Shown piece after piece: positions 1 to 5,540 of a stretch of 14,066 nt of DNA. Location: NCBI GenBank assembly GCA_964371505.1, contig CAYJNG010000061.1, positions 1 to 14,066 on the forward strand, in the 5' to 3' direction. Under the pieces are notes generated by a model, which worked only from the letters and a program-made list of their open reading frames with translations, had not been told where the DNA came from and did no database searches. Position numbers and translations under genes: made by a program. Every line of letters begins with the position of its first letter. The stretch's first letter is position 1. The DNA is from CAYJAD01 sp964371505 (GTDB lineage: Bacteria > Desulfobacterota > Desulfovibrionia > Desulfovibrionales > Desulfovibrionaceae).

Positions 1-4
1 AAAG

Positions 5-29
5 AACCTTTTTTTCAAAAAAGGTTTTT
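5..29 (+). terminator. Intrinsic terminator of an upstream gene (first of two)
   Basis: AACCTTTTTT (5-14) pairs perfectly with AAAAAAGGTT (17-26) and is followed by a T run (25-29). The loop is only two bases, so the closing A-T pairs probably open. It should end transcription entering from a + strand gene beyond the left edge. Confidence 0.5.
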
Positions 30-55
30 CCCCAGTAGACTTTGTCAGCAATCTG

Positions 56-85
56 CCCAAGAAAATATATTTCTTGGGTTTTTTT
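56..85 (+). terminator. Intrinsic terminator, second in tandem
   Basis: CCCAAGAAA (56-64) pairs with TTTCTTGGG (70-78) over a 5-nt loop and is followed by seven T residues (79-85). This is a textbook rho-independent terminator on the + strand. Placed 30 nt behind the first hairpin, it insulates the downstream rlpA-like gene from upstream transcription. Confidence 0.8.
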
Positions 86-91
86 GTACGC

Positions 92-119
92 TTGACAAAG
101 GGGGTATCCTTTATTAAGA
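92..119 (+). promoter_or_regulatory. Candidate sigma-70 promoter of the rlpA-like gene
   Basis: A perfect -35 hexamer TTGACA (92-97) lies directly behind the terminator. No good TATAAT match sits at 16-18 bp; TTAAGA (114-119, 16-bp spacer) is the best-spaced candidate and is weak. The -35 box and its position between terminator and gene support a promoter here, but the -10 is uncertain. Confidence 0.35.
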
Positions 120-186
120 GGGGCAAATGCCTTAAATGTAACCGCTCACGTAGTATACAAATTTAAGGAGGCAAATAAGGATATAT

Positions 187-765
187 ATGAAAAAAATGTT
201 CACATTTCTTACTGCTGTCTTCGTGGCTTTCAGTCTCTTTGGCAATGTTTTATTGCCTTTGGACGCCATGGCAAGTAAAAGAAAGAAAGAAAAATCGCAT
301 ATGATGGCTGGTGAGGCCTCGTGGTATGGTGGTAACTTTCACGGGAAAAAAACGGCCAGCGGCATTACGTATGATATGGATAAGCAAACGGCTGCGCATC
401 GTACCTTACCTTTTGGTACCGTGCTTGAGGTGGTGGATGCCAAAACCGGTTTGCGCACAGTGGTATGCATAACAGATCGCGGCCCAGTATCGCGCAAGCG
501 CTGTATTGATTTATCTCGCTCAGCAGCCATGGAGCTGGATCTTGGCACACGCGGGGTGACACCTGTAACCATGCGTCTAGTGGGTGATACGCAAGGCAAT
601 GTGCTTAGTGCTTCTGAAGCATTTTATGTGGAAGTAACAAAGGCCCATGATGCCGCTAAGGAAAAAATTGGGCCCTTTACCAACTTTGCAGATGCTACCG
701 TGCTTTTAGAAATACTGTCTAAGACCCATGAAAAAGCAACCATTGTCATGGGAGCTGCCTCTTAG
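187..765 (+). CDS. rlpA: RlpA-like exported peptidoglycan (septal ring) protein
   Basis: This 192-aa protein belongs to the RlpA double-psi beta-barrel family, whose studied members are lytic transglycosylases that cleave denuded glycan strands at septa. Residues 1-29 form a Sec signal peptide with a likely cut after AMA. There is no lipobox cysteine, so it should be soluble and periplasmic, unlike the lipoprotein form of E. coli and Pseudomonas. The barrel spans about 40-133 and carries the family signatures GEASWYG (42-48), FHGKKTASG (51-59), TAAH (68-71), LPFGT (74-78) and TDRGP (96-100). His71 and Asp98 fall where family catalytic residues are expected. The tail (146-188) looks like a shortened SPOR-type domain (inference). 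Start at 187: AAGGA at 177-181 is well spaced, and a stronger AAGGAGG lies farther upstream (165-171). The gene appears monocistronic. Confidence 0.88.
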   Translation: MKKMFTFLTAVFVAFSLFGNVLLPLDAMASKRKKEKSHMMAGEASWYGGNFHGKKTASGITYDMDKQTAAHRTLPFGTVLEVVDAKTGLRTVVCITDRGPVSRKRCIDLSRSAAMELDLGTRGVTPVTMRLVGDTQGNVLSASEAFYVEVTKAHDAAKEKIGPFTNFADATVLLEILSKTHEKATIVMGAAS

Positions 766-793
766 TTTTGCTATGCAGCGTCCATATGTGACG

Positions 794-821
794 TTGACAA
801 AATTTAGCATTTAAGTAAGGA
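794..821 (+). promoter_or_regulatory. Candidate promoter of the cytochrome gene
   Basis: TTGACA (794-799) is a perfect -35 box in the gap after the rlpA-like gene. At 16 bp spacing it is followed by TAAGGA (816-821), a poor -10. The same arrangement (TTGACA, 16 bp, T-A-A-G-rich hexamer) is seen before the rlpA-like gene. Position and -35 are convincing, the -10 is not. Confidence 0.3.
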
Positions 822-863
822 TGAGAAAGCTTAATTCAAACTATGTATTTTACTGGAGGTTTT

Positions 864-1169
864 ATGAAAGTTTCGTTCTGTCTCTCTGGTTTACTATTGT
901 GTTCAGCTTTGCTTTTTTCCCATACTTTTTCCCCTCACGCTCAAGCTGAAAGCATGAATATGGGGAAAGATATTTACACTAAATCGTGTATGTCGTGTCA
1001 TAAGAGTAAGTTGGCCGGCAAGCAAGAAGATAATTTACTCAAGAAATTTGATTTTTATGCCAAGGGTGATTTTACCTCTGGTGCGAAAAAGACCATGAAA
1101 GATCTTTTCATGAAAATGTCAGACGCAGAGAAGGCTTCTTTAGCCAAGTATATACATGAAATGAAGTAA
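864..1169 (+). CDS. Periplasmic monohaem class I cytochrome c (c553-like)
   Basis: A 101-aa precursor. Residues 1-28 are a Sec signal peptide ending in AQA. The mature protein has one haem motif, CMSCH (42-46), and a C-terminal half with the pattern of Desulfovibrio cytochrome c553 (two lysine-rich helices around a Gly-Ala segment, then SDAEK and a final helix). Met78 aligns with the expected axial ligand. The region between CMSCH and the next helix looks about ten residues shorter than in remembered c553 sequences. c553 carries electrons from periplasmic dehydrogenases such as formate dehydrogenase; the partner here is unknown. Start: the ATG at 864 has GGAGG (855-859) four bases upstream, whereas an in-frame ATG at 843 has no ribosome site and would spoil the signal peptide. 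It is followed by a strong terminator. Confidence 0.85.
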   Translation: MKVSFCLSGLLLCSALLFSHTFSPHAQAESMNMGKDIYTKSCMSCHKSKLAGKQEDNLLKKFDFYAKGDFTSGAKKTMKDLFMKMSDAEKASLAKYIHEMK

Positions 1170-1190
1170 TGTAAAAAAACACACACTCTA

Positions 1191-1227
1191 AAAAAGCCCT
1201 CATATTTTATACTATGAGGGCTTTTTT
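1191..1227. terminator. Bidirectional intrinsic terminator
   Basis: AAAAAGCCCTCATA (1191-1204) pairs over 14 bp with TATGAGGGCTTTTT (1213-1226) around an 8-nt loop. There is a T run on either strand. It lies between the convergent cytochrome gene (+) and the FlgN/FliT-like gene (-) and should serve both. Confidence 0.9.
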
Positions 1228-1233
1228 GCGCTA

Positions 1234-1551
1234 TTATTTATAATTAAGGGCTCGCTTATAGCCGGCAAGTCGTCGAGATTCTTTTTTAGTATGAGAAACG
1301 TTTTTTCGAACGTCTTGCCTTTGTTTTTCAGAAATTTGTATAAGTCGCTCTTGTACCTTATGTAGCGTGAGGAGTTTTTCTTTGTAGCTTGCCGTATCAC
1401 ATGTGTGGCGCAAAGCCCAAGCCTGTGCGAGGAGCTCAGAACGGCGTTTTGCAAGTTCATCCACCTTATCAAACGCTTCAGCGTTCAAGGCTTGAATTTC
1501 TTGATAGCCGGTATGTAGAGCTGCCTCAAGATATTCCAAGGCTGTTTTCAT
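1234..1551 (-). CDS. Small coiled-coil protein, FlgN/FliT-like chaperone candidate
   Basis: This 105-aa protein is almost entirely helical and charged, with heptad-like spacing of Leu/Ala/Ile over residues 1-90. The segment AFDKVDELAKRRSELLAQA (26-44) resembles the turn and second helix of FlgN/FliT-type flagellar export chaperones (a short acidic stretch, then an R-R-x-x-L helix). The tail (RLAGYKRAL) is basic. Such chaperones guard hook-associated or cap proteins before export by the flagellar type III machinery. No signal peptide or membrane segment is present, so it is cytoplasmic. AGGAG (1559-1563) precedes ATG by 7 nt. It is last in a leftward set, 52 bp behind the 201-aa gene, and ends at the bidirectional terminator. 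Family assignment rests on pattern and context; small coiled-coil proteins are easy to misassign. Confidence 0.5.
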   Translation of the reverse strand: MKTALEYLEAALHTGYQEIQALNAEAFDKVDELAKRRSELLAQAWALRHTCDTASYKEKLLTLHKVQERLIQISEKQRQDVRKNVSHTKKESRRLAGYKRALNYK

Positions 1552-1603
1552 GGCTGGCTCCTCTGTCTATGGCGCCAAATAAGGCGAGCTTATACGTAAA
1601 GTC

Positions 1604-2209
1604 TTAGCCCTCTAAGGAATTTTGAATGCTTTCACGCAAACTTAGAATGATTTGTTTCCAGCTTTCGCAAGTGGGTAAAAACTCGTATTCTAAAAGGTCA
1701 GCAAAAAGTATCCAGTCTTCATTTTCTAAAACTTCTGCCATTTCAGCAAGCAGCGCAGAGAGCTTGTCTATGTTAGCGGTGATAGTTTCGCTTTTTTCCA
1801 CATTAAATTCCGTATGCAAGGCGTCAATCATGCCCATGAAGTCACGAGTAACGTCAAGAAGGTCTTGTAAAAGCTCAAGGCCCTCAGTGTCATTGGCTTG
1901 GCGGAAAAGCGTGGCAATTTGCTGGCTACCCTTGCTCATAAGTTGCACAACAGTGTTCATTTCTGTAATGATATCAAGGGCCATTTGATTTACAGGTACA
2001 GAACGTACTTCTAAACTTTCAATAAAGTCACTGCCTATATCTTCGGCTTGGTGTGGGTAAATTTCAGAAAATTGTTCTTTATTTACAAGTACATCTGTGA
2101 TGATGCGATTTTCCATATCATCCGCTTCCATAACACGTACAAGAATTTCTTCCAAGTTACTGAAGTTTGATACTTTTAAATCACTTTGGCGGCCGTCAAT
2201 TATAATCAT
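1604..2209 (-). CDS. Unrecognised 201-aa acidic cytoplasmic protein, sigma-54 promoter upstream
   Basis: I do not recognise a named family. The N-terminal 80 residues look alpha/beta, starting MIIIDGRQSDLKVSNFSNLE and containing a second strand pair around ITDVLVNKEQF (38-48) and FIESLEVRSV (62-71). The rest (about 75-200) is a set of long amphipathic helices rich in Glu, Leu and Met, suggesting a four-helix-bundle-like body. There is no signal peptide, membrane segment or cysteine-rich site. The start has an excellent ribosome site, AGGAGG (2215-2220) five bases upstream. A -24/-12 promoter lies 49-64 bp before the ATG, and the FlgN/FliT-like gene follows in the same direction. A role in flagellar assembly or its control is an inference from this context only. 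Confidence 0.8.
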   Translation of the reverse strand: MIIIDGRQSDLKVSNFSNLEEILVRVMEADDMENRIITDVLVNKEQFSEIYPHQAEDIGSDFIESLEVRSVPVNQMALDIITEMNTVVQLMSKGSQQIATLFRQANDTEGLELLQDLLDVTRDFMGMIDALHTEFNVEKSETITANIDKLSALLAEMAEVLENEDWILFADLLEYEFLPTCESWKQIILSLRESIQNSLEG

Positions 2210-2257
2210 CTATTCCTCCTCAACTGCACTGGGAAATGTTACTATTTTAGAAAACTG

Positions 2258-2273
2258 TGCAAAATTAATGCCA
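2258..2273 (-). promoter_or_regulatory. Sigma-54 (-24/-12) promoter of the 201-aa / FlgN-FliT-like genes
   Basis: On the minus strand the sequence reads TGGCATTAATTTTGCA. The invariant GG and GC doublets have the exact sigma-54 spacing (consensus TGGCAC-N5-TTGCA). Transcription would start near 2247, about 38 nt before the ATG at 2209 and upstream of its ribosome site. A nearly identical element precedes the lysozyme-like gene. RpoN control is common for flagellar genes in many proteobacteria. Confidence 0.75.
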
Positions 2274-2361
2274 TTTTTTGTAAGAAAAGGCAACAGATTT
2301 TTATATATGCCCTTTGCCTTTCACAAAAAAGTAACTTTCACCGTTGGTCAGCAGCACATGT

Positions 2362-4011
2362 TTACCGGCGCTCAGTGAGCGCTTTATGCCATGCAAGGAG
2401 GCTTGTGCGTAATAAGTGCACCAACTTGGCAAAGCTTTGCCACTGGGCGCCATGTTCTTGATAAAGCATGAGCCACAAATAGCTTAAAGCCTTGAGCTGT
2501 GGGCAATTATGCAAGAGCGTGTACAAGGTGTTGCAGCTGTGCAAAATGCGCTCACCTGCTTGCTTAGACGGCATACGCTGCATAAGGATAATGTGTTCGT
2601 ATAAGAGCAAAAGGATTTGTGAGCCTTGCTGTAAGGTTTGGCCCACACGCGCGCAAAGTTCATGGGAAAGACCTTGTGCGTATTCCGGCGGTGGCGGGGG
2701 GATTTCGGCTTTATCGTCAAGAATATGACGATAAAAATGGCGTTGAAGGGCCAGCCAATGACTGCGCTCTTGGTTTTCATGGCCGGAAAGGCAAGTAAGG
2801 GTAGCAAACCCTGTGCTATCTTCTTGTGTTTGCCATACGCGAGCTTGGTTTTGTATAAGCTGCGGCCATGTGCCTTGCTCCAAGAAGTGGGCGAGCAGTT
2901 GATACACAGTGCTCGGAGCGATGCTGCTTAAGCAAGGCTGCGCCGCCTTATCTGCCATATGTACACATGGGGTATGAAAGGCGCAAGGGTGACAGGGCAT
3001 GGCTGGCTCAAGGCAGCAGGCATTTTGCATATAGGGGCCTGTGTCCCAAGCTTGGGCTGTGGCAAGAAAGATACCCAGCACAGGCACATCAAGGCCAGCA
3101 GCAAGGTGCATGGTGCCGGTATCATTGGTTACCAAAGCTTTGCACTCCAGCAGTACCGCGGCAAGGTGCGGAATATCCGTTTGCCCCATAACGTTAATAT
3201 GCGGATGCTGTGTTGTGGCATTGTTTTGAGCATGGTTGGCATAGGCTTCCCCTAAGCTCTTTTCACCTGCGCTGCCTAAAAGTACAGGGCAAAGGGCTTT
3301 TTCTTGCCAAAGTTTTGCACCAAGTTGTACAAAATGCTCCAGAGCCCATTGGCGCCTCTTTTCGCTGGCTCCCAGCTGAAAGGCTACAAAGCCTTTACAG
3401 CCTGTAGGTAGGGTATTTTGTAAAAGCGTGCGTACGTTGCGCTGCGTATCTTGGTTTGGTTTTTCTAGGCCGCGCAAGGGGGGAATATCCGCCACACGCG
3501 CCACAGAGCGAAACATATCCACCAGATTAAAAGGGCAGTTGAGGCGTTCTGAGCTGGCGGCGAATAAAAAGGATGTCCACATGTCGCTGCTGGTGCCAAA
3601 GCCGTTCTCGTCCAGTCCAAAACCCCAGATGGGTATGTTGTTTGCGGGCGCTAAGGCGCTTGCGGTGCTGGCGCCATGCCCAGTTTGCACAATGCGCCGT
3701 GCAAGAAGCCGTGCGCTAAGGGTGGCAGTGGTATTGATAACCAAATCTACAGGGAAGTTTTTTTGCATGTCCCTTACAAGCGCTTCCACTTGATCTAGGG
3801 CTTTGTGCCAAGAATTGTCCAAGGCGTGCAACAGCGTGGCGCCACACAAAGGAGCTACGTAATCCACACCGCGCATAAGGCCAGTGGCAGGGGCAAAGTT
3901 TTTTACACATATAAGGCCCACGCGGTGGCCTTGCGCTTTTAAGCCTAAAATAAGGGGCTGCATTTGCAAAAGATCCCCAAAGCGCGTGAGGTTTATGATA
4001 AGCACATTCAT
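2362..4011 (-). CDS. GT9 (heptosyltransferase-type) glycosyltransferase with C-terminal extension
   Basis: This 549-aa protein has the layout of glycosyltransferase family 9 (GT-B fold), which uses nucleotide-activated sugars such as ADP-heptose. The N-terminal domain opens with MNVLIINLTRFGDLLQMQP, the usual first strand and acceptor-side loop. The C-terminal Rossmann domain begins near 205 (FVAFQLGAS), and the donor-site signature TNDTGTMHLAAG occupies 295-306. A cysteine cluster at 332-360 follows, as in many GT9 enzymes. Usual members have about 330-360 residues; here a further 170 or so (380-549) form a proline run (438-442) and a helical domain that I cannot assign. No signal peptide or membrane helix is seen. 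Start: AAAGGT (rev. of 4019-4024) precedes ATG. It lies 105 bp behind the lysozyme-like gene. LPS-core synthesis is the classic GT9 role; flagellin or hook-protein glycosylation is suggested by context. Confidence 0.82.
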   Translation of the reverse strand: MNVLIINLTRFGDLLQMQPLILGLKAQGHRVGLICVKNFAPATGLMRGVDYVAPLCGATLLHALDNSWHKALDQVEALVRDMQKNFPVDLVINTTATLSARLLARRIVQTGHGASTASALAPANNIPIWGFGLDENGFGTSSDMWTSFLFAASSERLNCPFNLVDMFRSVARVADIPPLRGLEKPNQDTQRNVRTLLQNTLPTGCKGFVAFQLGASEKRRQWALEHFVQLGAKLWQEKALCPVLLGSAGEKSLGEAYANHAQNNATTQHPHINVMGQTDIPHLAAVLLECKALVTNDTGTMHLAAGLDVPVLGIFLATAQAWDTGPYMQNACCLEPAMPCHPCAFHTPCVHMADKAAQPCLSSIAPSTVYQLLAHFLEQGTWPQLIQNQARVWQTQEDSTGFATLTCLSGHENQERSHWLALQRHFYRHILDDKAEIPPPPPEYAQGLSHELCARVGQTLQQGSQILLLLYEHIILMQRMPSKQAGERILHSCNTLYTLLHNCPQLKALSYLWLMLYQEHGAQWQSFAKLVHLLRTSLLAWHKALTERR

Positions 4012-4031
4012 GGGTGACCTTTATGCTAGAG

Positions 4032-4055
4032 TATACAGCAAGCCAAAGCTGTATA
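4032..4055. other. Intergenic hairpin with competing long-range pairing
   Basis: TATACAGC (4032-4039) pairs perfectly with GCTGTATA (4048-4055) over an 8-nt loop. The loop region itself, CAAGCCAAAGC (4039-4049), is also perfectly complementary to GCTTTGGCTTG (4096-4106) in the same gap. The two pairings exclude each other. They lie in the transcribed gap between the lysozyme-like and GT9 genes and have no T run. Function unknown. Confidence 0.4.
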
Positions 4056-4116
4056 AGGCTGTGCAAAGCGAGGTTGCATACGCCTTGGTGCGAGGGCTTT
4101 GGCTTGATGATATGAA

Positions 4117-5289
4117 TTAAGCCATGGTGCTCGTATCTTTTTGTAACATGGCTTGCGCTAAGTCTTTTTCTCTTTGCATTCTATTGCGGGCTGATTGTTG
4201 TATGGCAGGGGTTGAGGCGCCAAATTGCTCGCTACGAATGTCGTAAATATTATCTATGAGGCGCTCGTTAAAAGACTCTGCGCTCATCTCTCCAGATTTG
4301 GCTGCGGCTTGACTAAATATGCGTGCTGCGCCTGTGGGGCCATGCTGCACTGCTGTACTAAAGAGAACTTCCTGCATGGCAGGGGAGAATGTGTTGCCAT
4401 CAAGTTCGGAGCGCTGGCTCAAGGCAGCCACAGCGGGCTTGTAGTGGCTGTCGTAAATGAACTTTTCTTGTAAAGCTTCAAAACGACCAGGCTCATCAGC
4501 AGCAATTTGCTTCCACACATCGGGCATGGCGCCGCTGCGACTTCCCGTATTGGAAGGGCCGGCAGCGCGTAATTTTTCTGCCATATCCGGAGCGTTTTTA
4601 TCAAGGAAATTTAAGAAATTATCCATGCTGCCCACGCGTGAGGCTATTTGATATTTTCCATAGGATGTTCCGCCTACGCGGTCATAGCCAATGGCGGAAA
4701 TACCTTGTGAGCCCGATTCAAATTGTTGTGACAATTTGCCTATGCCGCTGGTATCGCCTGTAGATGCTTGGGGAACTTGCTTGAGAGCAGGGTCATCTTT
4801 GGGCTTAGCCATGCCAATATCGTTGCGTGTGTGCTGCATGGCAAGGGCCTTGGATTTTATGGAGTCAGCCATGGGCGCCGTGGGGGCGCGTAAGTTAAAA
4901 CCACCCATGACGGTACGTAAATTACGCACGGTGGAATCATTGCGCGCCACGTCGAGCAGGCTGTCGCTTTTGCCTACATTTTGCCCCAATTGCTCTATGG
5001 TAAGCAATTGCTGTTTATCGGCGTTGGCTTTTTGCATTAGGTGTGCATTGTTCAACGTCATATTTGTATTTTGGCTTGCTTGCGCAGGCATGGCGGAGGC
5101 TTTTTGTGCGCTTGATTGCTGGTCTGCCATCATGGCGGCAAAAGGCGAAGCCCCTGCTGTGCTTTGGCTTGCACTGAGGGCTGAGCTTACTGCGGTACCT
5201 TGCCCTGTAGTAGCAAAGGCTTGTGTTGGCCGACGCAATTGCGCCACTGTGCCTGAATAGCCAGTATTTGAGGGATTAATGGTAGACAT
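4117..5289 (-). CDS. Lysozyme-like (putative peptidoglycan-hydrolase) protein without signal peptide
   Basis: A 390-aa protein. Residues 1-180 are low-complexity, rich in Ala, Ser, Gln and Thr and probably disordered. The C-terminal half (about 183-385) resembles lysozyme-like domains of phage tail and secretion-associated muramidases: QFESGSQG (189-196) followed by GYDRVGGTSYGKYQIAS (200-216), i.e. the Glu-Ser-Gly helix end and the G-x-S-Y-G-x-Y-Q strand. Glu191 is the natural candidate for the catalytic acid. There is no Sec signal or membrane helix, so any wall access would need a type III (flagellar) or other route. Start: AAGGAG (5296-5301) lies six bases before ATG 5289; an in-frame ATG at 5325 lacks such a site. 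A sigma-54 promoter lies 64-79 bp upstream. A rod- or hook-associated muramidase replacing the role of the FlgJ enzyme domain is an inference; substrate and activity are unproven. Confidence 0.65.
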   Translation of the reverse strand: MSTINPSNTGYSGTVAQLRRPTQAFATTGQGTAVSSALSASQSTAGASPFAAMMADQQSSAQKASAMPAQASQNTNMTLNNAHLMQKANADKQQLLTIEQLGQNVGKSDSLLDVARNDSTVRNLRTVMGGFNLRAPTAPMADSIKSKALAMQHTRNDIGMAKPKDDPALKQVPQASTGDTSGIGKLSQQFESGSQGISAIGYDRVGGTSYGKYQIASRVGSMDNFLNFLDKNAPDMAEKLRAAGPSNTGSRSGAMPDVWKQIAADEPGRFEALQEKFIYDSHYKPAVAALSQRSELDGNTFSPAMQEVLFSTAVQHGPTGAARIFSQAAAKSGEMSAESFNERLIDNIYDIRSEQFGASTPAIQQSARNRMQREKDLAQAMLQKDTSTMA

Positions 5290-5352
5290 ACGCAACTCCT
5301 TAAAGCATACGGTCGTGAAGACCACGGGGCTGTTAAATACACTCTATGAAGA

Positions 5353-5368
5353 AGCAAAAATAATGCCA
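5353..5368 (-). promoter_or_regulatory. Sigma-54 (-24/-12) promoter of the lysozyme-like gene
   Basis: The minus strand reads TGGCATTATTTTTGCT, with GG and GC at exact -24/-12 spacing. It differs from the second site (2258-2273) at only two of 16 positions. Transcription would start near 5342, giving a leader of about 53 nt to ATG 5289. Confidence 0.75.
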
Positions 5369-5417
5369 TGCGTATAATTTTAATGGGTTGAATGTGTTTT
5401 TAATAATGTGGAAGTTT

Positions 5418-5439
5418 TAGAGTCAGAAAGCTGACTCTA
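5418..5439. promoter_or_regulatory. Perfect palindrome, candidate activator site upstream of the sigma-54 promoter
   Basis: TAGAGTCAG (5418-5426) is exactly complementary to CTGACTCTA (5431-5439) with AAAG between. It has no T run on either strand, so it is not a terminator. It lies roughly 76-97 bp upstream of the predicted start of transcription, the usual place for an enhancer-binding-protein dimer acting on sigma-54 polymerase. Activator identity unknown. Confidence 0.45.
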
Positions 5440-5477
5440 TAGGTAGGGCTGTTTAAGGGTGGTTTTTGGCTTCATAC

Positions 5478-5507
5478 ACAAAAGGCGCGGGGGGCCGCGC
5501 CTTTTGT
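5478..5507 (-). terminator. Intrinsic terminator of the PAS hybrid kinase gene
   Basis: ACAAAAGGCGCGG (5478-5490) pairs over 13 bp with CCGCGCCTTTTGT (5495-5507) around a GGGG loop. Read leftwards, the stem ends in TTTTGTGT, about 35-60 nt after the kinase stop codon. It separates the kinase transcript from the sigma-54 promoter downstream. Confidence 0.8.
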
Positions 5508-5540
5508 TAACCATGAAAATGTATAAAGTGTTATAAGTAT

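Noticed and set aside
240..256. TGGCAATGTTTTATTGC, sigma-54-like
   Set aside because: The GG to GC spacing is two bases too long and it lies inside the rlpA-like coding region.
843..863. Upstream in-frame ATG for the cytochrome
   Set aside because: No ribosome site; GGAGG is correctly placed only for the ATG at 864, which also gives a normal signal peptide.
3428..3793. Overlapping + strand frames opposite the GT9 gene (here and 2492-3407)
   Set aside because: Basic, low-complexity translations typical of reverse-reading shadows; GT9 motifs on the minus strand explain the stretch.
4691..5260. 189-codon open frame on the + strand
   Set aside because: It lies entirely antisense to the lysozyme-like gene, is rich in Cys, Leu and Ala from reverse-reading Ala/Gln codons, and has no ribosome site or recognisable motif.
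4117..5289. Naming the lysozyme-like gene flgJ
   Set aside because: No FlgJ rod-binding domain or glucosaminidase motif was recognised in the N-terminal half; only context points to flagella.
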